A DNA stretch of 64,000 nt from NCBI GenBank assembly GCA_002696035.1, contig NZQV01000024.1, positions 1 through 64,000 of the forward strand, written 5' to 3'. Within the stretch, counting starts at the first letter, position 1. Each line of letters begins with the position of its first letter. This DNA comes from Balneola sp. GTDB lineage: Bacteria; Bacteroidota; Rhodothermia; Balneolales; Balneolaceae. Below are positions 47,201 through 54,938 of the stretch, in pieces. Made by a program: the position numbers and the translations under genes. Below the pieces are notes generated by a model. That model was not told the DNA's origin. It did no database searches and saw only the letters and a program-made list of their open reading frames with translations.

Positions 47201-47361
47201 CGTGATACGCCATCGGTTAATTCAGTAGCATTTTCAGGAAACTCACGTTCAGCAAATTTTTGGTATTCCTTGTTATCTGCTAACTGCTTTAAGCTTTTCC
47301 AGTAAGTGGTTTGTTTAACTTCTTCGCTCATCTGTTGATCTGTAATTTCTGAATCCTTCAT
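44278..47361 (-). CDS. actB: Alternative complex III iron-sulfur subunit ActB
   Basis: 1027-aa protein. A twin-arginine motif (SRRGFLRVMG, residues 53-62) followed by LAAC marks Tat export and a lipid anchor. Residues about 80-750 form a molybdopterin-oxidoreductase-like domain that in this family has lost the cofactor. The C-terminal ferredoxin domain (about 790-975) carries four cysteine groups: CFGCGVCVIAC, CMHCELAPCEQVC, CIGTRYCANNC, and CTYC with a later ACQQAC, for up to four clusters. It passes electrons from quinol to the hemes of ActA and ActE. ATG 47361 is used, overlapping no Shine-Dalgarno; the in-frame TTG 47376 lies in actA. Confidence 0.95.
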   Translation of the reverse strand: MKDSEITDQQMSEEVKQTTYWKSLKQLADNKEYQKFAEREFPENATELTDGVSRRGFLRVMGASVALAGLAACRRPVQKILPYSRQPEEVVPGVPLYYATAMPVQGNLVGLIAENHEGRPTKLEGNDLHPASKGGTSIFNQAAILGLYDPDRSKSPLYNGNRSTKNDFVEFAASHFANTSQRVAFISEANSSPTYNSLKQQALSKFNNATWVTHEPFGEDNVVEGNQIAFGQRLRTHYNFENADVIVSLNDDFMASTHPNSVEYAKQVSGRRKVTDTDGEMNRVYAVEDTFSLTGSFADHRLRLKASEVEAFTYALAAALSSRINGLGAFSGYSNQFSDHKWITALADDLAAHAGSSALTAGSQHNPEVHAAVAAINQALGNAGNTVNYLEVPHFEDQNNNQAFADVVADMKAGNIDTVVMVGVNPVQTAPADLDFENALTNVETVVNLSDYVDETSKKTTWHVNRAHFLEAWGDGFSYGGARSVIQPQIQPLHDGLSEIEFLNTIVSGEMTSGYDMVQNTFRGYYSSGFQNRWTNILHDGIDTTDNFNTVNVGLRSGFASAMNRATSNVSATSGIEVVIRPDATLYDGRYANLGWLQELPDPMTKITWDNVALMSPATAEKLGVSEFKSSNNTTELVEINVNGKSITIAAWIQPGHADDSITLTTGYGREGIGRVATSYIDYTAGGVDVYPLRSTDNMFYASGEVTKADGRYEIACVQDHHSLEGRDMYRQASLSEYKENPDFASFESVHTYPVPGMAEMRENGDEDGPISLFDEQTYPDHEPQWGMAIDLNSCFGCGVCVIACQSENNIPVIGKKEVKIGREMHWIRNDRYYVGDDPDSPQAVHQPVPCMHCELAPCEQVCPVAATTHSDDGMNQMTYNRCIGTRYCANNCPYKVRRFNFFNYPKEYLTTGDDPDIIQMAMNPEVTVRFRGVMEKCTYCVQRVNRAKIEAKKETGSPKPADGTVKTACQQACPADAIYFGDLTDENSQVTKMKRNKRNYQMLEELNTRPRTSYMAKLTNPNPALA

Positions 47362-47363
47362 TA

Positions 47364-48008
47364 TTAATAATGACAACCCTGGCAGTAGGTTGGAGCATGA
47401 ATGTTCTTTTTGTCTACCAATTCGCGTCCAATTTCTAACTGATTTTCAACTTTATATCCCATGGTAGTAACTTCTTCAACGGGACGAATATATTTTTCCG
47501 GTTCGCGGTGGCAATCCAGGCACCAGCTCATGCTAAGCGGTTCGGCCTGATATACGACTTCCATTTTATCTACACGACCATGACAGCTTTCACAACCAAC
47601 ACCAACCGTAGTGTGTGCTGAGTGATTGAAATAAGCATAATCCGGAAGGTTGTGCACCCTAATCCATTCAATGGAAGCGCCTGTTTCCCAGCTTTCGCGA
47701 ACCAATTCAAGGTTTTCGCTTTCGGTTTGAATTTGATTGTGGCAGTTCATACAGGTTTGTGTAGCCGGGATATTCGCTTGCTTGGAATCAAATGTGCTGG
47801 TGTGGCAGTATTGACAATCAAGTCCCAATTGATCTACGTGCAACTGATGGCTGTATGGAACAGGCTGTTCCGGAGCATAGCCAACGTCAGTAAATTCAGG
47901 AGAGAAGAAATACCAAATGCCAAAAATGATAGCATTCAGCGTTACGATTAATCCAATTAAAATTTTTCGGGGAACCTGATTTGTCCACTTGGGGAAAATC
48001 TGCGCCAT
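47364..48008 (-). CDS. actA: Alternative complex III pentaheme cytochrome c ActA
   Basis: 214-aa membrane-anchored multiheme cytochrome: one N-terminal TM helix (about 13-33) and five CxxCH sites in order CQYCH, CMNCH, CESCH, CLDCH and CQGCH, the last four residues from the C-terminus. Additional His residues (SHQLH, NHSAH) can act as axial ligands. It heads the operon. The pentaheme number equals that of the R. marinus subunit. The stop is 2 bp before the actB ATG. Confidence 0.95.
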   Translation of the reverse strand: MAQIFPKWTNQVPRKILIGLIVTLNAIIFGIWYFFSPEFTDVGYAPEQPVPYSHQLHVDQLGLDCQYCHTSTFDSKQANIPATQTCMNCHNQIQTESENLELVRESWETGASIEWIRVHNLPDYAYFNHSAHTTVGVGCESCHGRVDKMEVVYQAEPLSMSWCLDCHREPEKYIRPVEEVTTMGYKVENQLEIGRELVDKKNIHAPTYCQGCHY

Positions 48009-48066
48009 AAAGATTGCTGATTTAGATTAAGGTATAGAGCAGGAAAGCTCCGGTTCAGAAGCGGCG

Positions 48067-48074
48067 CAAATCTA
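48067..48074 (-). promoter_or_regulatory. Possible -7 box of the act-cox operon
   Basis: Read on the minus strand this is TAGATTTG, matching TAnnTTTG, 58 bp before the actA ATG. A TTTG lies 24 bp further upstream, a little more than the usual spacing, so the call is tentative. Confidence 0.35.
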
Positions 48075-48255
48075 TCAAATTTTTCGATCTTAATTGAACA
48101 AAAAGGATGAACTAACTGTTATTTAAAACAGTTCTAAATAGATTTCACCAGACTCCGACACATCCGCGGGGATGTGAAGCCGAAAAGATAGCAGGTATTT
48201 AGCAAAAATGCCGAAAAAGGAACTGAAAAAACTCACCTTTTGGTTTAGCTTGTCT

Positions 48256-48263
48256 TAACTTTG
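48256..48263 (+). promoter_or_regulatory. Possible -7 box (TAnnTTTG) upstream of the DUF420 gene
   Basis: TAACTTTG lies 28 bp before the ATG. A TTTTGG sits only 12-13 bp upstream, closer than the usual -33 spacing. Confidence 0.35.
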
Positions 48264-48291
48264 GCAGGCAAACATATAACGACTATTTATC

Positions 48292-48861
48292 ATGACTGAA
48301 AACTTCCAGCTTCCCGAATCTTCAAAGATATTAGAGCAGATCAGTGCGAGAAAAGCACTTGGAATCATCATTGGATTAAGCACAGCAGCAGTGCTCTTTC
48401 TGTTTTGGCTGATCTATTTTAATGAAGGGTCTGAAACAGCTCCCTCATGGATCAGTAATTTGTCTGCGGTAAATGCCGGGTTGAATTCGCTGAGTACGGT
48501 CTTCCTGCTGCTGGCTTTTCGGGAGATCAAGCGCAAGGATTTTCAAAAACACATGCGGTTCAATCTTGCTGCTTTTGTGACGTCCTCTTTATTCCTGGTG
48601 AGCTACGTGGTGTATCATCATTTTGTAGGTGATAGCAAATTCATCGGAGAGGGATTTATTCGACCAGTCTATTTCTTCATCCTGATCACCCACATTGTGC
48701 TTTCCATTTTTGTAGTACCACTGGTGCTCGCTAGTTTCTACTATTCGCTAAGCGGGAAATTCAAAATCCACAAAAAAGTCTCCCGCTGGACGTTTCCAAT
48801 CTGGCTCTATGTGTCAGTAACCGGCGTAATTGTTTTCTTTATGCTGAAGATCTGGGGGTAG
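48292..48861 (+). CDS. DUF420 membrane protein (CtaM-like)
   Basis: 189-aa protein with five helices (about 20-42, 58-75, 88-108, 125-148, 162-182) and conserved histidines in HMRFNLAAF, VVYHHFVGD and LITHIVL. DUF420 proteins (YozB/CtaM) are needed for maturation of heme-copper oxidases in Firmicutes, so a role in caa3 assembly is reasonable. The gene is divergent from the act-cox operon, sharing a 283-bp upstream region, which suggests joint control. Confidence 0.82.
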   Translation: MTENFQLPESSKILEQISARKALGIIIGLSTAAVLFLFWLIYFNEGSETAPSWISNLSAVNAGLNSLSTVFLLLAFREIKRKDFQKHMRFNLAAFVTSSLFLVSYVVYHHFVGDSKFIGEGFIRPVYFFILITHIVLSIFVVPLVLASFYYSLSGKFKIHKKVSRWTFPIWLYVSVTGVIVFFMLKIWG

Positions 48862-49372
48862 GAACGTCGAACATCCAACAAGGAACATCGAAGGGAGAAC
48901 GGTTTTTGAATATCGAATATTGAACAGGGGGAATATTCAAAATTGTAGCGCGTCTCTCCAGAGTCGCGTGTTTGTAGCCTTTTTTACTATCGACTCTGGA
49001 GAGTCGATTTACTTTCTCTCGGTCTGGTTGTATAACTCTTTGACGGTTATCGTCTCCGAGGCCAATATTGAATTTTGGAATGTTTTAGCAAGTACAACCA
49101 TGGAGGGGCTCGCTTCCCGGCCTTAGAAAAAAGAGCTTCAAGAAGTTGATGTAATGAAGCGTTAAGAAAGAAATTATACCGTGATATTGTCTGGTATCCG
49201 GAAAGAACCGTGAAGGAACATTGATTTCTTTTAGTGAAATGAAATCAACTTTAGCTCTTTTTTCGCCCGCCTTGATCTTTTGCTTCGTTTTGTATCAAGA
49301 CAAAATGAAGGGATATGTGAAAGGAAGAATGTTTACTTCTCAGGTTCAAAAGTGTTGAATATTCAATATTCC
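48862..49372. repeat. Intergenic region with octamer run, paired R3 palindromes and a long inverted repeat
   Basis: No gene is supported. AACATC-type octamers lie at 48864-48890 and two R3 palindromes at about 48953-48968 and 48990-49003. At 49127-49263 there is an imperfect inverted repeat: AAAAAAGAGC...AGTTGAT on the left, ATCAACTTTAGCTCTTTTTT on the right, with AAAGAAAT/ATTTCTTT and TACC/GGTA nearer the centre. The right arm plus its T-run could terminate transcription, or the whole may be a MITE remnant. Confidence 0.55.
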
Positions 49373-50203
49373 TCAGGCTCCGCCTGGCGTAGCTCCACCG
49401 GCAATCAAATAAATTCCGAGGGCGATCAAAACCAAGGCAAGAGAAACCTGCAATTTACTGGCCTTGATACGCTGTGCTATATACCATCCTGAAACTGTTC
49501 CTATTAATAGGGGCACTGTCAGGAAGAGGGCTAAATACCAATCAACGGCGCCATGTACCATATAGCCAACGGTTGCAAATCCTGATATAAATATAGATTG
49601 AACTTGTGCGAGGGCAACAGATAGCAGCATGGGAACCCCAAGTACGACCATCAGTGGCACGGCGAGAACCGGCCCGCCAACGCCCAACAATCCGCCGGGC
49701 AGACCTACGGCAATACCTACACCGCCCAGCCATAATAGTCCTTTGGAAGAATCGATCTGTAACTTGCTGTCAGGTTTGAGCTGCTTTTTCTGTCGGTACA
49801 GGATCAAAATTCCCGTAAAGAAGACAAAGAGTCCCAAAAGTATGGCAAACAAAGAGGCGTCTAATAGTGTATTGATCTGAGCTCCGGCGAAGGCACCGAT
49901 CACGGATGTCAAACTCAATACTCCTGCTGCTTTTCCTGCAATTCTCCCTTTCAACTCCCCGGAACGTAGATACCCCAGGCTACCCACAATTCCGGTGGCT
50001 ATAAAGGTGGCACTGGCAGTTCCGGCTACTGTACTTGGATCGAGTGGAAGCAGGGCAAACAGGGCGATGGTGACAAAAATACCGCCGGGACCAATAGTTG
50101 TGATACAAACTCCCCCGATCAAAGCAATGATGAGAAGCAGGATCATGATCTCAATGCTCATGGCAGTCATGGCAGTTAAAAATAAGCCGGATATAAAGGT
50201 CAT
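49373..50203 (-). CDS. TauE/SafE family sulfite/anion exporter
   Basis: 276-aa membrane protein with eight helices and the two internal repeats of the TauE/SafE family: GGVCITTIGPGGIFVTIALFA near 30-50 and GIAVGLPGGLLGVGGPVLAVPLMVVLG near 158-184, each with the Gly/Pro-rich loop. Members export sulfite, sulfoacetate or related organosulfur anions, but this substrate cannot be told. It ends close to the inverted-repeat region; no partner gene is nearby. Confidence 0.87.
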   Translation of the reverse strand: MTFISGLFLTAMTAMSIEIMILLLIIALIGGVCITTIGPGGIFVTIALFALLPLDPSTVAGTASATFIATGIVGSLGYLRSGELKGRIAGKAAGVLSLTSVIGAFAGAQINTLLDASLFAILLGLFVFFTGILILYRQKKQLKPDSKLQIDSSKGLLWLGGVGIAVGLPGGLLGVGGPVLAVPLMVVLGVPMLLSVALAQVQSIFISGFATVGYMVHGAVDWYLALFLTVPLLIGTVSGWYIAQRIKASKLQVSLALVLIALGIYLIAGGATPGGA

Positions 50204-50514
50204 TAAGGCAAAGGAGTTTGAATGATTAAGAAATTAATTCTAAAAGCCCCAGACGGACGCTTGAATGAGTTATGGAGGAGAACCTGCGAGCATCCATAGG
50301 TCCTCGCAGGGTTCGGTTAAATTTTTTGATCTTGTGACCTTTTCAGCCTTAAGCGAAAGCGGTGACTGAAAAGAACTGGCTTTTCAAGTCTTCAGACTTG
50401 AGTAATATTGAAGCCATTGCTAAAGCTCTTAAGTCTCCGCTCGAAAGACATTTTATCTTAAGTTAGTGTAACAAAACTCGCTCAAGACTTAAGAGATCAT
50501 TGTTCTTTTTTTAA
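50204..50514. other. Intergenic region with a small hairpin
   Basis: Nothing gene-like is seen. CAAGTCTTCAGACTTG at 50385-50400 is a near-perfect hairpin, and CTTAAGTCT/AGACTTAAG at about 50429 and 50486 can also pair. One of these may end transcription of the Nramp-like gene. Confidence 0.4.
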
Positions 50515-51762
50515 TTATGAGAACATTCCACCAAAAATAGCGGCCATTACACCTTTTGCTGAATTTATGGCAATATAGGCTGAAAATAACACAAGGGTTA
50601 CATTAGCAGCATTCAGCTTCCAGGAGTTGGTGTTTACGCCCATCAGTTTTTTGTCGTTCATAGCCCAGAATAACAGTGCTGCAGTAAGGGGTAATCCAAA
50701 AACGCCGTTGTAGGCAGGGAATAAGGTGATCATTTCAACCACACTTAAACCGGTGACTTTGGCAACCAAAGGAGAAAACATCCCTATCAAAATTCCTCCG
50801 GCGAAGATCAGCTTGAACTCCTTGCTGCTACCTTCTTCGTGATCTTTTCCAAGGGCTTCCAGGATCATATATGGAATAGTCCACATAATAGGAACAATAC
50901 TATTAAAAGCGGCGGCGATCACCCCAATTAAAAATACGATCATCGCCCAACGACCCAGCACGAGTTCAAGTGCTTCCCCCGGAGCCACAAAAGTGGATAG
51001 CTCGGTATAGCCGGCAGGACGTAAAACGGCAGCCGATACAATAATAATAGCAACGGTAATTAAGCCGCCTACAGTATAACCCATGGTGAGGTCGGTACGC
51101 ATGTTTTTGACGTGTTTGTCGCTGTTCCAGCCTTTGCGCTTCACTAAAATAGATTCAAGGAAAAAATTAGGCCAAAGAGCGGTGGTTCCCAAAATAGCTG
51201 CTCCGAGTAACATTGCCCCGGTATCAGGGATGGAGGGGATAAATCCTTTGGCTACTTCTGTCATTTCCGGTCCGCTTGCACCGGCTACAATTAAATACAA
51301 TATCAGCAGTAGGAACATCATGCCGGTCATTACTTTCTCTACATATCCGTAATGCAAAACTCCTACGATGATGGCAACGATGCCTGTAACCACAGCCAGC
51401 GGCTGCCAGCTGACAGCTCCACCGGTTAACACTTCAAAACTCATGCCAACGGCAGCGGTGAGGGCGAGTGTCCAGGCAATACAGCCGAGTGAAAGAAATA
51501 AAGCGATGGTTAACGCCCCATTTTTTCCCAGTTTTTTTCGAATGAAGGTCATTAAAGTGTCGCCATAAATTCCAAGCCGGGCACTCATGTCTTGTGCCAT
51601 AAAACCAAGCATGACGGCACCAATAACAGCCCAAATTAGAACATAGCCGTATTCCACGCCTGCTTGACTTGCAATGAAAATAGAGCCGCTGCCAAAATAG
51701 CTGGCCACCATGATGAAAGACAGTCCATATTTATCAAAGAAGTTTGCAAAAAATTCTTTCAT
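50515..51762 (-). CDS. Nramp-related transporter lacking canonical metal motifs
   Basis: 415-aa protein with 11 helices in the Nramp/APC-like order. In true Nramp metal importers TM1 carries DPGN and TM6 MPH. Here the TM1 position reads SYFGSGSIFIASQAG (residues 17-31), and the TM6 region reads GTTALWPNFFLESILV, so both metal-binding motifs are gone. It is therefore Nramp-related, but Mn/Fe transport should not be assumed; Mg (NRMT-type) or a non-metal substrate is possible. It is divergent from hemN across a 366-bp gap. Confidence 0.75.
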   Translation of the reverse strand: MKEFFANFFDKYGLSFIMVASYFGSGSIFIASQAGVEYGYVLIWAVIGAVMLGFMAQDMSARLGIYGDTLMTFIRKKLGKNGALTIALFLSLGCIAWTLALTAAVGMSFEVLTGGAVSWQPLAVVTGIVAIIVGVLHYGYVEKVMTGMMFLLLILYLIVAGASGPEMTEVAKGFIPSIPDTGAMLLGAAILGTTALWPNFFLESILVKRKGWNSDKHVKNMRTDLTMGYTVGGLITVAIIIVSAAVLRPAGYTELSTFVAPGEALELVLGRWAMIVFLIGVIAAAFNSIVPIMWTIPYMILEALGKDHEEGSSKEFKLIFAGGILIGMFSPLVAKVTGLSVVEMITLFPAYNGVFGLPLTAALLFWAMNDKKLMGVNTNSWKLNAANVTLVLFSAYIAINSAKGVMAAIFGGMFS

Positions 51763-52128
51763 ATATCAGTAATAAGATTTTTAGTGTTGATGAATAGTAA
51801 TGTAATGGCTTTAGAATGATAATCAGCAGATGGAAGGACAAGTTGATGAATAGGGTGGTCCTTCTTTAGCTCAAACGTAATTTTATTGAAATTAAACTGA
51901 AACTCATTCAGTACATATATGTAAGCCGCGCCAATGGTAAGGAATTTGAGTATAAGTTCGAAATAAAAATCTTTGATTTGCGTGATAGTTAAGCATTTTT
52001 GGGTACTTTTATTTCTATTTGAATAAGAATTTTATGAGGTTAAACGCCGCGTATTTTGCTCAAAAGGCTCATTCATTAAATCTTCAAAAACAAATGATAC
52101 AATCAGCTTCCTAAAACTATGAGGCAAA
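51763..52128. promoter_or_regulatory. Divergent upstream region of the Nramp-like and hemN genes
   Basis: AT-rich region presumably holding both promoters. I see no TAnnTTTG box, no FNR-type TTGAT-N4-ATCAA site and no copy of the AAAGACAAA site found upstream of the next three transcription units. GAGG 5 bp before the hemN ATG is a weak Shine-Dalgarno. Confidence 0.4.
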
Positions 52129-53481
52129 ATGAATATCGACCTGATTCGTAAATACAACGTTCCCGGCCCCCGCTATACCAGTTATCCAACGGTTCCATAT
52201 TGGAGTAAAGAGGGGATCAACCCTAAAGAATGGAAATCAACTTTAACTCGCGCTTTTCAGGAAAGCCGGGATGAGGGTATTTCCTTATATATACACCTTC
52301 CGTTTTGTGAAAGCCTGTGCACCTTTTGCGGATGCCATAAAAAGATCACCAAGCGGCATGAGGTGGAGGATCCATACATCAAAACCGTGCTGAAAGAATG
52401 GAAATTATATACTGAGTTACTTCCCGGTACTCCCAAGATCAAAGAAATTCATTTGGGGGGAGGAACACCTACTTTTTTCAGTACAGGAAATTTGGAAAGG
52501 CTGATCGAGGGAGTTTTATCAAAGGCTGAACTTGCTGAGAATTATGGATTCAGTTTTGAAGGCCATCCAAATAATACCACTAAAGAGCATTTGCAGACTC
52601 TGTATGATCTTGGATTCCGGCGGGTGTCCTACGGCGTTCAGGATTATGATCCCAAAGTGCAGCTTGCCATCAACCGTATTCAACCCTTTGAGAACGTGAA
52701 GCGGGTACACGACTGGTCAAAAGAGATCGGTTACACTTCGATAAATCACGATCTGGTTTTTGGGCTGCCACATCAGAATTTGGAGGGTATTGAGAATACC
52801 ATAAACAAGACCAATGAATTGCGGCCGGATCGTATCGCTTTCTACAGTTATGCCCATGTACCGTGGATGAAGGGCAATGGTCAGCGTGGATTCAATGAAG
52901 CCGACATCCCCAAAGATGATGAAAAGCGTGCCCTGTATGAATTGGGCAAGCGGATGTTCTATGATCAGGATTATGTGGAAATTGGGATGGATCATTTTGC
53001 CCTGAAGTCCGATTCTCTTTACCAGGCCATGCAAAACGGAACCCTTCATCGGAATTTCATGGGCTATACGGCCGGTGCTACCAAAGTGATGATCGGGCTG
53101 GGAATGTCGGCTATCAGTGATAGCTGGTATAGCTTTGCACAGAACGAAAAGGATCTGAAGGATTATGAAGCGCGCGTTGAAGCAGGTAAACTCCCTGTAT
53201 TTCGCGGACACCTTTTGGATCATTCCGACCTAATGATCCGCCGGCAAATTCTGAACATTATGTGCAGGTTCGAAACGGAATGGGAAGGAAGCGATCAGGA
53301 TTTTCGTGAGATCAAAGATCGGTTATCAGGGCTGGAAGAAGACGGTCTGGTCGAAATAGCAGGACGCAAAGTCTCAGTCACGGAAAAGGGGATCCCTTTT
53401 GTGCGAAATGCGTGTATGGCCTTTGATATGAAGCTGCATGAGCGCACGCCGGAGAAACCTACGTTTTCGAAAACAGTATGA
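52129..53481 (+). CDS. hemN: Oxygen-independent coproporphyrinogen III oxidase
   Basis: 450-aa radical-SAM enzyme that converts coproporphyrinogen III to protoporphyrinogen IX without oxygen. The 4Fe-4S site is CESLCTFCGC (near 60-69). HLGGGTPTF (near 106-114) and GVQDYDPKVQLAINRIQ (near 174-190) are HemN signatures, and YSYAHVPWMKGNGQRGF (near 240-256) distinguishes true HemN from HemW. Together with the neighbouring RIC and Rrf2 genes this suggests a low-oxygen or NO-linked gene group. Confidence 0.95.
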   Translation: MNIDLIRKYNVPGPRYTSYPTVPYWSKEGINPKEWKSTLTRAFQESRDEGISLYIHLPFCESLCTFCGCHKKITKRHEVEDPYIKTVLKEWKLYTELLPGTPKIKEIHLGGGTPTFFSTGNLERLIEGVLSKAELAENYGFSFEGHPNNTTKEHLQTLYDLGFRRVSYGVQDYDPKVQLAINRIQPFENVKRVHDWSKEIGYTSINHDLVFGLPHQNLEGIENTINKTNELRPDRIAFYSYAHVPWMKGNGQRGFNEADIPKDDEKRALYELGKRMFYDQDYVEIGMDHFALKSDSLYQAMQNGTLHRNFMGYTAGATKVMIGLGMSAISDSWYSFAQNEKDLKDYEARVEAGKLPVFRGHLLDHSDLMIRRQILNIMCRFETEWEGSDQDFREIKDRLSGLEEDGLVEIAGRKVSVTEKGIPFVRNACMAFDMKLHERTPEKPTFSKTV

Positions 53482-53556
53482 TCGAAGGGCTTCAAAAAAA
53501 TCACCCAACAATACCGAGATTCTAATTGTGGGTACCATAAGTTCTGCTTAAATTAA

Positions 53557-53579
53557 AAGACAAATTACTCTTAAATATT
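53557..53579 (+). promoter_or_regulatory. Candidate Rrf2 operator upstream of its own gene
   Basis: AAAAGACAAATTACTCTTAA is an imperfect inverted repeat (AAGA...TCTT) ending about 12 bp before the ATG. The same AAAGACAAA half appears upstream of the RIC gene and of the 12-TM gene. Confidence 0.45.
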
Positions 53580-53586
53580 TCAACTG

Positions 53587-54036
53587 ATGCTCTTATCTAA
53601 ATCTTGTGTGTATGGACTTCGAGCTGCCCTTTACCTGGCAGCTAAGAAAAATGGAGAATATCATTCTTTGCGGGAGATGAGTGAAGAACTGGAAATATCT
53701 TTTCACTTTCTCACCAAAATTTTACAGCAGCTTACCGCAGATGGGTTGATGGAGTCCTACAAAGGACCAAATGGGGGCGTCCGGCTTTCCAGGAAAGGGG
53801 GAAATGCCACGTTATTTGATATGGTAATTGCCATTGATGGACCGGGATTGTTTACGCAATGCGCACTGGGTTTGCCCGGGTGTGGATCGCAGGAACCTTG
53901 TCCGCTGCACGAGAGCTGGGTGGATACCCGTAGTTCCATCGAAAATATGTTGAAGAAAACTTCACTGACCAAGATCGCTGAAGAAGGAAAGGAAAAACAT
54001 TTCAGACTTACTGCAGATGGCCAGTTTAGCTGGTAA
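53587..54036 (+). CDS. Rrf2-family transcriptional regulator (NsrR/IscR-like)
   Basis: 149-aa winged-helix regulator. The helix-turn-helix is at about 20-60 (LREMSEELEISFHFLTKILQ) and the wing is at YKGPNGGVRLSRKG. The Fe-S ligand region has three cysteines near 91, 98 and 104 (CALGLPGCGSQEPC), the spacing of Fe-S-sensing members. NsrR-type proteins sense NO and IscR-type sense Fe-S status; the adjacent RIC gene favours NO. It likely represses itself, ric and the membrane gene group through the AAAGACAAA sites. Confidence 0.88.
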   Translation: MLLSKSCVYGLRAALYLAAKKNGEYHSLREMSEELEISFHFLTKILQQLTADGLMESYKGPNGGVRLSRKGGNATLFDMVIAIDGPGLFTQCALGLPGCGSQEPCPLHESWVDTRSSIENMLKKTSLTKIAEEGKEKHFRLTADGQFSW

Positions 54037-54074
54037 GTAGTAAATCACATCTGCAAAAAAATTTAACATTAATT

Positions 54075-54090
54075 AAGACAAAATAGTCTT
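54075..54090 (+). promoter_or_regulatory. Candidate Rrf2 operator upstream of ric
   Basis: AAGAC-AAAATA-GTCTT is a perfect 5-bp inverted repeat with a 6-bp centre, 18 bp before the ATG. Confidence 0.55.
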
Positions 54091-54108
54091 TAAACTAAAA
54101 TAAATATT

Positions 54109-54804
54109 ATGCACGCATTATCACAAAAACCGGTTGGCGAAATAGTAGCCGAAGATTACCGAACAGCACAGGTGTTGCGATCTTATGGATTGGATTTCTG
54201 TTGTGGAGGAGGAAGAACCCTGGAGAAGGCTTGCTCTTCCAAAAAGATTGATATAGAACAAATTATCACCGAGCTGGAAGCGCTGAATGCATCGGATAAT
54301 ACAGGCGATAATTATAACGAATGGGCACTCGATTTCCTCGCCGATTACATCGTAAACAACCATCACAGCTATGTTCGAAAAATGTTGCCGGAACTGAATT
54401 TCTATGCAGAAAAAGTAGCACGAGTGCATGGGCAGCGACATCCGGAACTGTTGGATATCCTGCAAAATGTACGCGTACTCAGCGAAGAAATGATCGGTCA
54501 TCTGGAAAAAGAAGAAGTCGAATTGTTTCCACAGGTCAAGGATCTGGTTCAGAACAGCGTAAAAGGTGAAGTGAAGGATTCTATAGTGGAAGCCCTGGAA
54601 GAGGAGCATGACAAAGCCGGTTCATTGATGGAGAAGATCGAAGAACTGACAAATGGTTTCAATCCACCTGAAGATGCTTGTGCATCTTACCGCGTACTTT
54701 TCCAGAACCTGGAAGGATTTCAGCAAGACTTGCACAAACACGTACATCTGGAAAACAACATTCTGTTTCCTAAAGCGCTGAAATTTGAAGCCTCACTAAA
54801 TTGA
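54109..54804 (+). CDS. ric: RIC/YtfE-type iron-sulfur cluster repair di-iron protein
   Basis: 231-aa protein of the ScdA/YtfE family that repairs Fe-S clusters damaged by NO or oxidants. The N-terminal DUF542 domain has VGEIVAEDYRTAQVLRSYGLDFCCGGGRTLEKAC (residues 9-42) with paired cysteines. The hemerythrin-like domain has di-iron ligands in NNHHSYVRKMLPEL (near 84-97), VHGQRHPEL (near 105), HLEKEEVELFPQV, EEEHDKAG-like EEHDKAGSLM, and HVHLENNILFP at the end. It follows the Rrf2 gene by 72 bp. Confidence 0.95.
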   Translation: MHALSQKPVGEIVAEDYRTAQVLRSYGLDFCCGGGRTLEKACSSKKIDIEQIITELEALNASDNTGDNYNEWALDFLADYIVNNHHSYVRKMLPELNFYAEKVARVHGQRHPELLDILQNVRVLSEEMIGHLEKEEVELFPQVKDLVQNSVKGEVKDSIVEALEEEHDKAGSLMEKIEELTNGFNPPEDACASYRVLFQNLEGFQQDLHKHVHLENNILFPKALKFEASLN

Positions 54805-54845
54805 ACCGAAGTTCATGCTGCTTTATGGAAAGGCTTTGGCTTATA

Positions 54846-54858
54846 ATAAAAGACAAAT
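54846..54858 (+). promoter_or_regulatory. Candidate Rrf2 half-site upstream of the 12-TM gene
   Basis: ATAAAAGACAAATCT carries the same AAAGACAAA core as the sites before the Rrf2 and ric genes, about 80 bp before the ATG. The second arm is weak. Confidence 0.4.
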
Positions 54859-54938
54859 CTATCCATAAACTTCATCTAAACTTAATGAAGAGACTGTAAT
54901 TTTTGATCAGCAACTTAATTTCTTAAAAATACACTTTC

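Noticed and set aside
48009-48291. tRNA or small RNA gene between actA and the DUF420 gene
   Set aside because: No cloverleaf or strong hairpin is visible; the gap is better read as a divergent promoter region.
49629-50225. Plus-strand frames opposite the TauE/SafE gene
   Set aside because: Pro/Thr-rich shadows of membrane helices; the minus-strand protein has both TauE repeats.
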